This document shows, in pieces, positions 1-8,323 of a stretch of 64,000 bases of DNA; the first letter of the stretch is position 1; the number at the start of each line of letters is the position of its first letter. Below the pieces are notes generated by a model that was not told the DNA's origin, did no database searches, and saw only the letters and a program-made list of their open reading frames with translations. The position numbers were made by a program, and so were the translations under genes. The DNA is from CAZHNW01 sp942491575 (GTDB lineage: Bacteria > Spirochaetota > UBA4802 > UBA5550). The stretch spans positions 1,488,001-1,552,000 of the forward strand of contig CALOBT010000025.1 in the NCBI GenBank assembly GCA_942491575.1. The letters are read 5' to 3'.

Positions 1-2338
1 TCCTTCAAATTTACTTCAATCTCTTCTTCGAATAGTTCTCCACCTTCTTTGATTATATCGAAGGGACAACGATATTTACTGGTATCTCTTTTTGAGCACA
101 AATAGCCAGAAAAAATGTCATAACATTTATTACCGATAAGATCGCCGTAATCCATTTTCCAGAGAGACAGAAAGGGCCTGTTTACTTTCCGGATCACATA
201 ATCCTGATCGATGACCATTAATCCTTCAGCGGTAAGATTAAAAATACGGTCGAGATCCTCTTCGGTTTTTTTTCGTTCTTTAATTTCTGCAAGATACTGT
301 TCATTAACCCTTTCCAGTTCCAGCGTTCTTTCCCTGATCAGGTTCTCCAGATTTTCCCGATGCAGCTCCAGCTCATGTTCTGTTCTTTTTCTCTCCGTCA
401 CATCACGAACCACTCCCCTGAAGCCAATAGCCTTTGCATTTTTTTCTTTAATCTGAGATACTGATACTTCAACTATGATAGTTGCACCGTCCTTTCTAAT
501 CAGTTCCCAGTCTGTCCCATGATTTGGCTGCCCTGTTTTGAAAACTTTATTGAAAGTTGAATAAACCTTTCGGGCATTTTCATCATTCATGAATTGTCTA
601 TTGTTCATTCCGATAAGCTCACTGCGTGAATAGTGCAAAATATTACACATGGATTCATTGAAAAATATCATATTTCCTGCTAAATCAACTTCATAGTAGC
701 CATCTTCAATATCGCTCAGAATAGTGCGATATTTATCTTCCCTGAACCTTGATTCTTCCTCTACGGCTATTCGATCGGTAATATCACGAACAGAGGCAAT
801 GACGATAAATACATTATCTATTTTCAAGGGGCTTAAAGATACCTCAACGGGAAACTCCCTTCCACTTTTATGAAGGGCATATATATCCAGACCGGAATTC
901 ATTACCCTGATATAGGGATTTTCCATATATTTAATTCTATGTTCATGATGTTCAGCGCGGAATCGAGGTGGTATCAGCATTTCAATTGTTTGCCCCACAA
1001 GTTCTACCGCAGAATAACCAAAGAGTTTTTCACACTGATCGTTAACCATTTCAATTTGATGTTTTTCATTGAGCACGATCATTCCGTCAGGGGCTGACGA
1101 GAGAAAAGTTCTAAACTTCCTCTCGCTATTCATCAATTTGATCCTCGCCTTTATTTCTTCGGTAATATCCTTATCTACGCCACGGTAACCGATTATTTCA
1201 TTTTTTCCATTAAAACGGGGCACCCCATTTGTCAGAAGACATATCTGCCCTCCATCTTTTTTGATGTTCCAGTTTTCCAGATCTACAATATTCTCCCCTG
1301 AAGAAACTGTTTCATTGAAGATATCCTGTAACCTTTCAGCTTCTTCCTTTGGCATCAGATCGAAGGGAGTCTTACCCAGAAGTTCCTCAGGTTGATATCC
1401 GAGTATTTCCATCACTTTCCCGGAAACGAAGGTATAGCGCCCACTGGCATCGACTTCCCATACCCACCCCCCATACTGTGAGAAATATCGTTAAAGCGTA
1501 TTTCACTTTCCCGAAGAGACGCTTCGGCATTTTTACCTTCGGTAACATCTTCAAGTACAATGATTATGTATTTTATTTTGCCAGATTGGTTTTTAACTGT
1601 TGAGGCTGTTAAACTTCCCCAAATTATTGATCCCTTTTTTTGAATGAGACGAATTTCCAGCCCACAGGAATTGTGTTTTCCTTTCAGTAACCTCGTCATG
1701 CACTCATTCGATTTATTTTTATCCTCTTCCCAAATGAGATTATTCAGATTCAGCTTACCGAAATCTTTATGTTTATAACCAAGTATCTCACCCATTTTTG
1801 TATTTGCCATCTGAAAAGAGCCATCCGGATTCAGATGAGCAATCCCTATTGGGGCCTGTTCAAAGCTTTTTCGAAACTGCTCTTCACTGATTTTCAGTTT
1901 ATCAATAAGTTCAATATTCGCATTCTCCAGAAGCAGCTGGTACTCTCTTAAACGGATATGTGTATTTACTTTTGCCATCACCTCTTCAGGCTGGATGGGC
2001 TTTTGGATAATATCTACGGCTCCTGTTCCGTAGGCCGGGACTTTATCAAGAACACCATCACTGACACTGATATATATTACCGGAATCGACTCTAATTGAA
2101 CCTCCCTCTTAATATTTCTGCAGATATCATATCCGCTTATATTCTCCATGGCGATATCAAGAAGAATAAGATGAGGTTTTTCTAAATTCATTGACTGTAA
2201 AGCCATGTCTGGCTTTACAAAGGGGCGGGGAAGGAAACCGAGTCTTCGTATAACGGCAGCAAAATCGTTCAACACATCAACTTTATCATCAATAATGATG
2301 ACAGAGATTTCAGGATCATTTCGCTGCATTATTTTCAT
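1..2338 (-). CDS. Response regulator with multiple PAS domains, frameshifted, C-terminus off the left edge
   Basis: Signalling protein that starts with a receiver domain (residues about 10-130): acidic pair D17/D18, phospho-acceptor D61 in LILLDIAMEN, and conserved Lys in the IIQKPIQPEE segment. A PAS domain follows at about 150-270. The start-proximal frame is open only to position 1412. From the C6 run at 1467-1472 (G6 on the coding strand) the protein continues in another frame, without a stop in the parts I translated, to base 1. That frame gives further PAS/PAC units, for example DASGRYTFVSGKVMEILGY and SSAPDGMIVLNE, and then a coiled coil. One extra G would join the frames as HSMGGWVWEVDAS, so this is a one-base deletion or a sequencing error. 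Its start overlaps the kinase gene upstream by 23 bp, which suggests translational coupling and a kinase-regulator pair. A kinase or other output domain may lie beyond the window. Confidence 0.8.
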
Positions 2339-3788
2339 CTCCTGCCGAAAGCAGTTCCAGTAAATTTTCGTAACGGTGCCCCTTAGCCAGTTTTTTAAAT
2401 TCTACCGCCAGGTTGCTGTCATAATTTTCCACTTCCTCAATCAATAGATTAAGTTTCTCCATTTCACCCAGCAATGCGATTTTTCTGAGTCTGCTCACCA
2501 GTTCAAGGGGGAGCAGGTTTACCAACTCGAAGGAAAGAATTACCTCTTCAGATAGGGCACTCCTCTTCTTTGCATTTGATATTTTGCGTTTATTTCGATA
2601 TTGTTTTTTTTTATTTTCCGCAAACATAGAAAAGTCTTCATTAGGTGGAAGCACAAGCCTAAAGACGGTTCCATTTTTATCATCGGAAGATAAACTTATC
2701 CGGCCATCAAGGTAGTGCTCCCCGAGAAGCTTCATACTGTATGTTCCCAAACCGAATCCCCGAGCTGTTTTTGTGCTGAAATTACGGCTAAAAATGTGAC
2801 GTGCGATCTGTTCAGGAATAACTGCTGAATTTTGCACTGAGAATTCATAACTGTTTTCATGGTCGCCTGCCGCAACAGAAACGGTCCCTCCTGATTCTGT
2901 TGATTCACAGGCATTGACAACCATATTGGCGAGCACTCTCATGAGAATATGATAATCCGTTATCAGGTTCAGGTTTTCCCCGGAAAAATTGATATCAAGA
3001 TTTTTCCCTTTGGCGGATTTATGTGATTCTATAATAACCTGTAGAGAGGAGAGAATATCAGATACATGCAGTTTCTCGGGATGCAGTTCCAGCTCTTCCT
3101 GTTCACCCAGCATCAGCAGTTTATGTTCATCAATCTCAGATGCCAGCTGTGCTGAGAGATCAATAATTTTACGGGCAACCTCTTCAGGGTTTTTTCCATT
3201 TTCATAGTTACCCAGTCCCCTCATGATATCCAGAATATCCTGAATATCATGGAAAAAAACCCTCTCGAGCACTTCTTTTCTTTTTTGTGCACTGATATCA
3301 ATCAGCACCAATACAGTAAGGCCATAATCCTTAATCCGAAGGGGTGTAGATTTCACCCTGAACTCCGCAGCCACCCGCTGATCGCCTCGCGCCATTAGCA
3401 TTCGACATTCGTCCACAACGGGTTTATTTTCCAGTGAACTGGCCAAAATCGATATAACGGCTCCGCAAGTACGGCATGCCCTGGAGGTGCCGCAGCCTCC
3501 AGGTCCTTCTGGAAAATATAAGCAGTTAAATGCTTCTCCGGGTCTCAGACCAACCAGACAGCTTTGATCGTTTACACCGAGACCTTCCAGCACTTCCGGG
3601 TTGGCCGCCAGTACCTGTCTCTGTTCGTTCAGCACCAGGACATAGCTGCCGGCGGCATCAAGAATTGTTCTGACAATGGGATTTTCCATTAAAATATGAG
3701 AGATTTTTTCAACCTCATCTTTCTCAGCCTTTTCGGCAGGCGCGAAATATGTAGATAGAATCTTCTCATCATCCTGAGCGTGTGCCAT
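2316..3788 (-). CDS. PAS-domain sensor histidine kinase with cysteine-rich PAS
   Basis: Soluble sensor histidine kinase of 490 residues with no membrane segment. An N-terminal PAS-like domain (about 35-165) carries five cysteines (C77, C89, C99, C105, C108) in the pattern GGCGTSRACRTCGAV. This is a known PAS subtype whose cysteines could bind metal or sense redox; that role is inference. The H-box is FFHDIQDIL with H180. The N-box is NMVVNACEST, the G-box GFGLGTYSMK near 344-353. After the ATPase domain comes a basic linker and then a helical tail (about 405-490; LPLELVSRLRKIALLGEMEK...). That tail resembles the C-terminal helical module found behind receiver domains of multi-domain hybrid kinases. 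The ATG is preceded by AGGAGGG. The partner regulator gene overlaps its 3' end. Confidence 0.85.
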   Translation of the reverse strand: MAHAQDDEKILSTYFAPAEKAEKDEVEKISHILMENPIVRTILDAAGSYVLVLNEQRQVLAANPEVLEGLGVNDQSCLVGLRPGEAFNCLYFPEGPGGCGTSRACRTCGAVISILASSLENKPVVDECRMLMARGDQRVAAEFRVKSTPLRIKDYGLTVLVLIDISAQKRKEVLERVFFHDIQDILDIMRGLGNYENGKNPEEVARKIIDLSAQLASEIDEHKLLMLGEQEELELHPEKLHVSDILSSLQVIIESHKSAKGKNLDINFSGENLNLITDYHILMRVLANMVVNACESTESGGTVSVAAGDHENSYEFSVQNSAVIPEQIARHIFSRNFSTKTARGFGLGTYSMKLLGEHYLDGRISLSSDDKNGTVFRLVLPPNEDFSMFAENKKKQYRNKRKISNAKKRSALSEEVILSFELVNLLPLELVSRLRKIALLGEMEKLNLLIEEVENYDSNLAVEFKKLAKGHRYENLLELLSAGDENNAAK

Positions 3789-3791
3789 TAT

Positions 3792-3804
3792 CCCTCCTGG
3801 AGGG
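3792..3804 (-). promoter_or_regulatory. Shine-Dalgarno inside a CCCTCC-T-GGAGGG palindrome
   Basis: The ribosome binding site of the kinase gene (AGGAGGG) is one arm of a perfect 6+6 inverted repeat with a one-base centre. As RNA the loop would be too tight for all pairs to form. Partial pairing could still mask the site, or the symmetry may simply follow from a strong SD. Confidence 0.4.
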
Positions 3805-3893
3805 TATTCTACTTAAATACATATCCTGATAATGGAAATGGATTTATCCTGTACACCTGTAAACCTCAAGCCCCATAAAGAGCATATGGAATA

Positions 3894-3922
3894 ATTATAC
3901 GCTATCAAAGAACCCAAATCAA
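3894..3922 (-). promoter_or_regulatory. Sigma-70-type promoter for the histidine kinase operon
   Basis: On the minus strand, -35 TTGATT (3922-3917) and -10 TATAAT (3899-3894, full consensus) are separated by 17 bp. They lie about 105 bp upstream of the kinase start. This is a sequence match only. Confidence 0.6.
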
Positions 3923-4139
3923 GAAAAAAAGCGCATATCCCGCCTTAGGCGAACAACCCGGTTCCCAAAATAGATCTTTAACGTTATGTGAAATCATATC
4001 ACAATAAATTTTTCTTTTTTTATAAGCCGGAAGGCGATACCGGTAATTTCAGGTTGCATAAAACCGTAATACGGTCTGCTTGACAGAAACAGCCTCGACT
4101 GCTAAAGTAAACCAATATTTATGCAGGAAGGTTATATCC
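3923..4139. other. Intergenic region, nothing coding
   Basis: The rest of the divergent gap between the kinase and the small membrane protein. It holds two small inverted repeats, CGCC-TTA-GGCG (3941-3951) and ACCGT-AAT-ACGGT (4063-4075). I see no convincing promoter for the plus-strand gene and no RNA gene. Confidence 0.5.
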
Positions 4140-4796
4140 ATGAAGGAATTGTTGAAGAAAAAGAAAAAACCGTTAATCATATCTCTAGTTATTCTTCTTC
4201 TGCTGATCACCTCCTTTCTTTTTCTTTTAATTATTCCAAACAGGGATGCTCTTGTCCGTTCTCGTGAAGGAAGTTACTTTCGTGCGCGCAACATACTTGT
4301 TGCAGGGCCCCTTGCGGTAATGCTGGCATCGGAAAACCGGTTCAGGTCACGAAAAAAGGCCCTGGCGCAACAACAATCTGACTTCCACCTGAAACTCTTC
4401 ACAATTAAGGAACTTCAGCTCATTGAATTTATTGAGACAGAAGAAGATACGGAAGATACAGGAATCATTCCGCCATATTATTTCGGCACCTATAAAATAA
4501 TTGCGGCGGCTCACCGCGGAATACTTAAACTCTGGGTGCACAACGGCGGGGTCTACGGAAGCATCCGTTTTCCACACTGGGCCCGGGGTAAAACCGAGTA
4601 CCTGAAGGGAGTACGCATCAGGGGGAATAATATCCGCTTCACCAGGTCCGTAACCACCCTGAAGGAACAGCGGAGAATCGGTTCCAGTGCTTACTTTACC
4701 CAGGTCTATTACGGGAAATACTACCTGAAAGGAAAAAAGATCAAAGGGTACTACACCCGCAACGGCCACAGGGGTTTATGGGAAGCGAATAAATAA
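4140..4796 (+). CDS. Hypothetical membrane-anchored protein
   Basis: I do not recognise this 218-residue protein. A lysine-rich start (MKELLKKKKKP) is followed by one strongly hydrophobic segment at about residues 13-31, so it is probably inserted N-in with the rest outside the membrane. The remainder is basic, rich in Tyr, Arg and Gly, and beta-like (YFGTYKIIAAAHRG, YFTQVYYGKYYLKGKKIKGYY). I chose ATG 4140 because AGGAAGG lies about 8 bases upstream. An in-frame TTG at 4080 has no such signal. It stands alone, convergent with the PrsW-like gene, with only 13 bp between them. Confidence 0.65.
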   Translation: MKELLKKKKKPLIISLVILLLLITSFLFLLIIPNRDALVRSREGSYFRARNILVAGPLAVMLASENRFRSRKKALAQQQSDFHLKLFTIKELQLIEFIETEEDTEDTGIIPPYYFGTYKIIAAAHRGILKLWVHNGGVYGSIRFPHWARGKTEYLKGVRIRGNNIRFTRSVTTLKEQRRIGSSAYFTQVYYGKYYLKGKKIKGYYTRNGHRGLWEANK

Positions 4797-4809
4797 TTTT
4801 TAAAAAAAT

Positions 4810-6819
4810 TTAAATTTTAACGTTGATGTCGAATTTTTCGTAGAGTTCGTCGAGGGTTTCCAGTATCTCCTGATCCATGGCATCAATTTCCTCTATACTT
4901 CCCACCTGTTTTTTCATGAACAGGTTAATAAGCTGGCTGGCCGCTTCATCATCCATGTTTCGCATGACGCCGCTTATTTTATTAAAGTCAAGATTAATGT
5001 CCAGGCCCTTATCCCCTGGATTATGGCCAAGGCCCACAAGGGTCAGCATGATGGCAACATGGAAATAACGCTCCATGTCACGTTTCTGTTTCTGGAGTAT
5101 ATTTATATTATGAAGCAGTATTTCCTCGGAAGACTCTATCCTGCCGATCATGGTCTGAATCAGGGTCTGGGCAAATTCAACATTGCTGGTTATCAGGGCA
5201 TTAATGTTATCACGATCAGCTACCGCGGTGATGCAGTCGGAAATACATTCAGCGGTATCACTGCGCCGCTGATTTCCAATTATTGCTGCTTCACCAAAAA
5301 CCTCCCCGGAATGGGCCTTTCCCATTATGATTGACTCTCCAGTCTGGGTGGTTTTATAGAATTTAACTTCCCCTTTTTTAAGCAGGTAAAATTCCTTCCC
5401 TTCCTCACCCTGGTTGTATACAATTTCTCCAGCCTTCATCATCCTTTCTTCCTGCATGGTGGAAATGGGACGCATAAAAAAACGGCGGGTCCCTTCAAAA
5501 CCGGGAAGTTTAAGCAGGAATACCAGGCCCTTCGTAATTCGAAATATATAATATCGGAATAAAAACCGGGCAAAGTTGAGATCCCAGGCCTTCAGGCGTA
5601 CAACGGTGCCAATGGCCTCCTGTCGGTTCAGGTGATTCTCCCAGATGACTTCCCCCTTAATATACCGTGATGAAAAACGGGGAAATTCAAAGTGGAGGAT
5701 CACCTCCTTTTCCAGTCCAACAGGTTCAGAGGTTCGCAGAAAACAATTTGCTGCCGTTATATCATAGGTGATGAGATACTCGGTCATGATATCTTTACCC
5801 TGTATCTCTACATCTGAAATAATGGGAATCTTTATTTCACTCTTCTTAAAAAAGTTCGGATTTATGGCACCCACCATAATCAAAATAAAACTGATTGAAA
5901 TAGGAAAAACACCAAGAATTATAACCTCTTCTTCCTTTTTCAAAACTACGTTAAGGGCCTCCATCACCTGATGCCCGTAGGAAAGTCCGTAGACTGCAGC
6001 AATCATAAAAACGATCACAAGCAATATCTGAAGATAACCTGGACGCCATACGAAAAAGGCCACCTCTTCAGTCCTCGGGGTCCCCATTGACCGGAGAATC
6101 CAACGCTCATAACGGGGCTGCCGGTTCACTGTCAGCCAGTCTTCAAAACGAAAAGAGAGTGCCTCCAGCATCTTCCTGGGAGCCAGGGTTTGCGAACGTG
6201 CGAGAAGCAATTCAAGAAAAACAACCAGGCAAATCAGCAGGGGAGATGCCAGGTAGGCAACGGTTCCACCGGCAATCAAAACCGTATCGAAAATACCATG
6301 CATTATAAATGCGATAAAAAATCCCTTCAGAATATAATTCATCCGGTACACACCGGTGTCACAGAGACGGCTCTTCCCGAGATAATGCCCCAATATTCCG
6401 CAGGTAGTGAGATGAAGGGGAACAGTAAATAAAATACGCAGAATAATTACACCGCGACCAAAAGTGGCGGCATAAAATACATTTTCAACGGTGGAAAAAC
6501 CGAGACCAAAAAGCATCGCCGTCAGTGTCGCTTCCATTACGGTAAATTCAGGAAAATGACGCTGCAACAGAATGATTATTATAAAGGCCCCTGTTTTTTC
6601 AACGAGAGCGGCATTTAAAAATCCCATTGCCAGGGCATCAAGAGACCTGAAGTGTTCTATAACATAGGGCGATACGAGAATCAGCATCAGGGCAAAGGCA
6701 ATCCCGGATAAATAGGCCTCAACATGTTTACTGATTACCGGCTTAAAGGTAAAATAGCGCAGATAGATAAGGTAAAAAACAGGAACCGGAAGAAGGGAAA
6801 GAAAAATACGTTCAATCAT
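4810..6819 (-). CDS. PrsW-like membrane protease fused to PilZ-like and cyclic-nucleotide-binding domains
   Basis: Polytopic membrane protein of 669 residues. The N-terminal ~205 residues match the PrsW family of intramembrane metalloproteases: ALVEKTGAF near 71-79, GFSTVEN at 107-113, PLH at 134-136 and HGIFDT at 174-179. The first motif has one Glu (E74-K75) where PrsW usually has EE, so activity is uncertain. Two more membrane segments lie at about 262-280 and 298-318. A PilZ-like beta region follows (about 335-425; LITYDITAANCFLRTSEP). A cNMP-binding domain (about 447-560) has the phosphate-binding cassette FGEAAI...RRSDTA. The tail is helical. PilZ suggests c-di-GMP, the C-terminal domain cAMP or cGMP; both ligands are inferred from the families. 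A STAS protein is encoded 29 bp upstream in the same direction, so the two probably form one operon. Confidence 0.75.
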   Translation of the reverse strand: MIERIFLSLLPVPVFYLIYLRYFTFKPVISKHVEAYLSGIAFALMLILVSPYVIEHFRSLDALAMGFLNAALVEKTGAFIIIILLQRHFPEFTVMEATLTAMLFGLGFSTVENVFYAATFGRGVIILRILFTVPLHLTTCGILGHYLGKSRLCDTGVYRMNYILKGFFIAFIMHGIFDTVLIAGGTVAYLASPLLICLVVFLELLLARSQTLAPRKMLEALSFRFEDWLTVNRQPRYERWILRSMGTPRTEEVAFFVWRPGYLQILLVIVFMIAAVYGLSYGHQVMEALNVVLKKEEEVIILGVFPISISFILIMVGAINPNFFKKSEIKIPIISDVEIQGKDIMTEYLITYDITAANCFLRTSEPVGLEKEVILHFEFPRFSSRYIKGEVIWENHLNRQEAIGTVVRLKAWDLNFARFLFRYYIFRITKGLVFLLKLPGFEGTRRFFMRPISTMQEERMMKAGEIVYNQGEEGKEFYLLKKGEVKFYKTTQTGESIIMGKAHSGEVFGEAAIIGNQRRSDTAECISDCITAVADRDNINALITSNVEFAQTLIQTMIGRIESSEEILLHNINILQKQKRDMERYFHVAIMLTLVGLGHNPGDKGLDINLDFNKISGVMRNMDDEAASQLINLFMKKQVGSIEEIDAMDQEILETLDELYEKFDINVKI

Positions 6820-6848
6820 TATATGCGCCCGCGCTTTCCGAGATGATA

Positions 6849-7145
6849 TTATTCAATCATATCAGAAAGAGAGCTTAATTCAAGAACTCTACCTATTCGT
6901 TCTGAAAGATTGGTAAGTTTCAAGCCCTTTTCTTTCTCTTTTAAAGTCTTTGAGAGTGTCAGCAATACCCCGATACCTGAAGAATCGAGATAACCGACAT
7001 TTGTAAAATCGATAATAATATCTTTATTATTCTGATGAACAATTTCAAGTAGACGTTCCTTCAGACCTTTCATCGTAATCATTTCGATATCACCATTAAT
7101 TGCAATAGTAATATTATCCCCTGTTTCCACTGTCTGAATGTCCAT
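6849..7145 (-). CDS. STAS-domain anti-sigma factor antagonist
   Basis: Small SpoIIAA/RsbV-type STAS protein (98 residues). The signature around the phospho-serine is intact: IIIDFTNVGYLDSSGIGVLL, with the likely phosphorylated Ser in DSSGIG. Family role: binds or releases an anti-sigma factor or partner kinase depending on Ser phosphorylation by a serine kinase and dephosphorylation by a PP2C phosphatase. I chose ATG 7145, which has AAGGAG at good spacing; an in-frame TTG two codons upstream does not. It is the first gene of a likely operon with the PrsW-like fusion. A SpoIIE-type phosphatase that could act on it is encoded far away, at 44.3-46.6 kb. Confidence 0.9.
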   Translation of the reverse strand: MDIQTVETGDNITIAINGDIEMITMKGLKERLLEIVHQNNKDIIIDFTNVGYLDSSGIGVLLTLSKTLKEKEKGLKLTNLSERIGRVLELSSLSDMIE

Positions 7146-7212
7146 GCACAACTCCTTTTAAAATAATACACTTTTTGTTAATTATTCGTGCCAAGGCTCA
7201 TACTGCGTGTAT

Positions 7213-7378
7213 CGTATGATTCGACTCCGCTCATCATACGGCGTTTACTGCATCACCTATATTGGCCAGTCCGACTCCGCTAACTATGACACGAATTCGA
7301 AGTACCTGTATTGACCAGTTCGACTACGCTCACTGTAAACTCTACCGAAGTATCTGTACCGAAGGGAGTCGAGGTACA
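7213..7378. repeat. Cluster of stem-loop repeats with a conserved TCGACTCCGCTC-type loop
   Basis: Four copies of a 12-base core lie between different inverted flanks. Copy 1: CGTATGAT / TCGACTCCGCTC / ATCATACG (7213-7240). Copy 2: AGT / CCGACTCCGCTA / ACT (7268-7285, weak stem). Copy 3: CAGT / TCGACTACGCTC / ACTG (7316-7335). Copy 4, inverted: TGTACC / GAAGGGAGTCGA / GGTACA (7355-7378). A 13-base direct repeat CGAAGTAYCTGTA also occurs at 7298-7310 and 7346-7358. The loop is conserved while the stems change and stay paired. Similar GACTNCGCTCA-containing palindromes are scattered in many bacterial genomes. No coding potential is seen between 7146 and 7480. Confidence 0.7.
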
Positions 7379-7480
7379 ATAATGCATCATCTGAGTATAT
7401 TTGTCCAGTTAAATTTGTTGAGAGAGATAGAACAATTTCCCCGGCTGGTATAGCCGGGGAAACCGGTATGAGAGGTTTTA

Positions 7481-8167
7481 TTATCGTGAAAATTTCTTTC
7501 CGTAAAGCTCCTCAGCACGTTTGTAATATTTTTCACTCTTCACATGACGCTTTGCACCCAGGGCTGTCTGGTAGGGATGTTTTTTAGCGGCAATATTTAC
7601 CATCCACGCGGGGACACTGCCTCCCAGATCGGCATGAACCTTGTAGGTTACTTCAAATTTTCCATCGGCTACCTGTCTGAATGTGAATCCTCCGGACAGT
7701 CCCGGCATGCGGACAAAGCCTGCATCCTTTTTATATTTGCTCTCTATTGAAACAAGCTTCATCCAACCGCTTTTCTTTTCCATGTCCCAGTCACCAGTGA
7801 CACGAACCACCACATCCCGATCAGTCAGTAAAGGCATATCCAGGACAAAATACATCAGGTATTCCTTCTCACTGATTTTTTTTATCACATAGAGTTCTTT
7901 ACACATACCATACCATTCATGGTAGCTGTCGCAATCCTTTACCATTTCAATACCGACTTCAAATGGAACATCTACAAGTCCCTTTGCAAAAAGTTCACGA
8001 TATTTTGAACCAGGGACTGAACGGGCAAAGACTTCAACTCCGTTCTTGCTTTTTAAGAGTTTCCAGGGAACGGGTTTAACTTTTTCTTCCTTCGCCCCAA
8101 TCTGCAGTGAAAAAACTGCCAGAAAAATCAAACAGATAAAAAGTGAAATTTTTTTTCTCCAATTCAT
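7481..8167 (-). CDS. Secreted START-domain (lipid-binding) protein
   Basis: A 228-residue protein with a signal peptide (MNWRKKISLFICLIFLAVFSLQIGA) and one START/polyketide-cyclase-like domain over the mature part. Visible landmarks are WKLLKSKNGVEVFARSVPGS at the start, YLMYFVLDMPLLTDRD in the middle and VTYKVHADLGGSVPAWMVN near the end, as in START proteins that bind lipids or other hydrophobic ligands in a helix-grip fold. I chose ATG 8167: it has GGAGG upstream and starts the signal peptide. The longer frame back to 8296 lacks this. It lies downstream of thiolase in the same direction, which fits a role in handling lipid or fatty acids in the periplasm; that role is inferred. Confidence 0.8.
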   Translation of the reverse strand: MNWRKKISLFICLIFLAVFSLQIGAKEEKVKPVPWKLLKSKNGVEVFARSVPGSKYRELFAKGLVDVPFEVGIEMVKDCDSYHEWYGMCKELYVIKKISEKEYLMYFVLDMPLLTDRDVVVRVTGDWDMEKKSGWMKLVSIESKYKKDAGFVRMPGLSGGFTFRQVADGKFEVTYKVHADLGGSVPAWMVNIAAKKHPYQTALGAKRHVKSEKYYKRAEELYGKKFSR

Positions 8168-8274
8168 AAAAACCTCCCGTAAATAATTTTGCGGTCGGTA
8201 AGACATACGGCCCTTTCGAAGTTGACCGATCTCCGAAGGCCGGCTCTGGAGAAACTTTCTGTTTTTTTTATAGG

Positions 8275-8304
8275 GGAGCTGCATAGAAAAGGCCATGCAG
8301 CTCC
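8275..8304. other. Perfect 10-bp hairpin between thiolase and START gene
   Basis: GGAGCTGCAT (8275-8284) and ATGCAGCTCC (8295-8304) pair perfectly around a 10-base loop. On the minus strand no T run follows, so it is not a standard terminator for the thiolase gene. On the plus strand CTTTTTTAG follows 8 bases later. Confidence 0.5.
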
Positions 8305-8323
8305 TTTCAGACTTTTTTAGCTG

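Noticed and set aside
1349..1603. 84-residue plus-strand frame near the frameshift
   Set aside because: It lies opposite conserved PAS coding sequence and has no SD.
7146..7480. CRISPR array
   Set aside because: The repeated units are short palindromes with changing stems and no regular spacer length.
8275..8304. Hairpin after thiolase as a terminator
   Set aside because: On the strand of the thiolase gene the downstream side is A-rich, not T-rich. Kept only as an unexplained hairpin.
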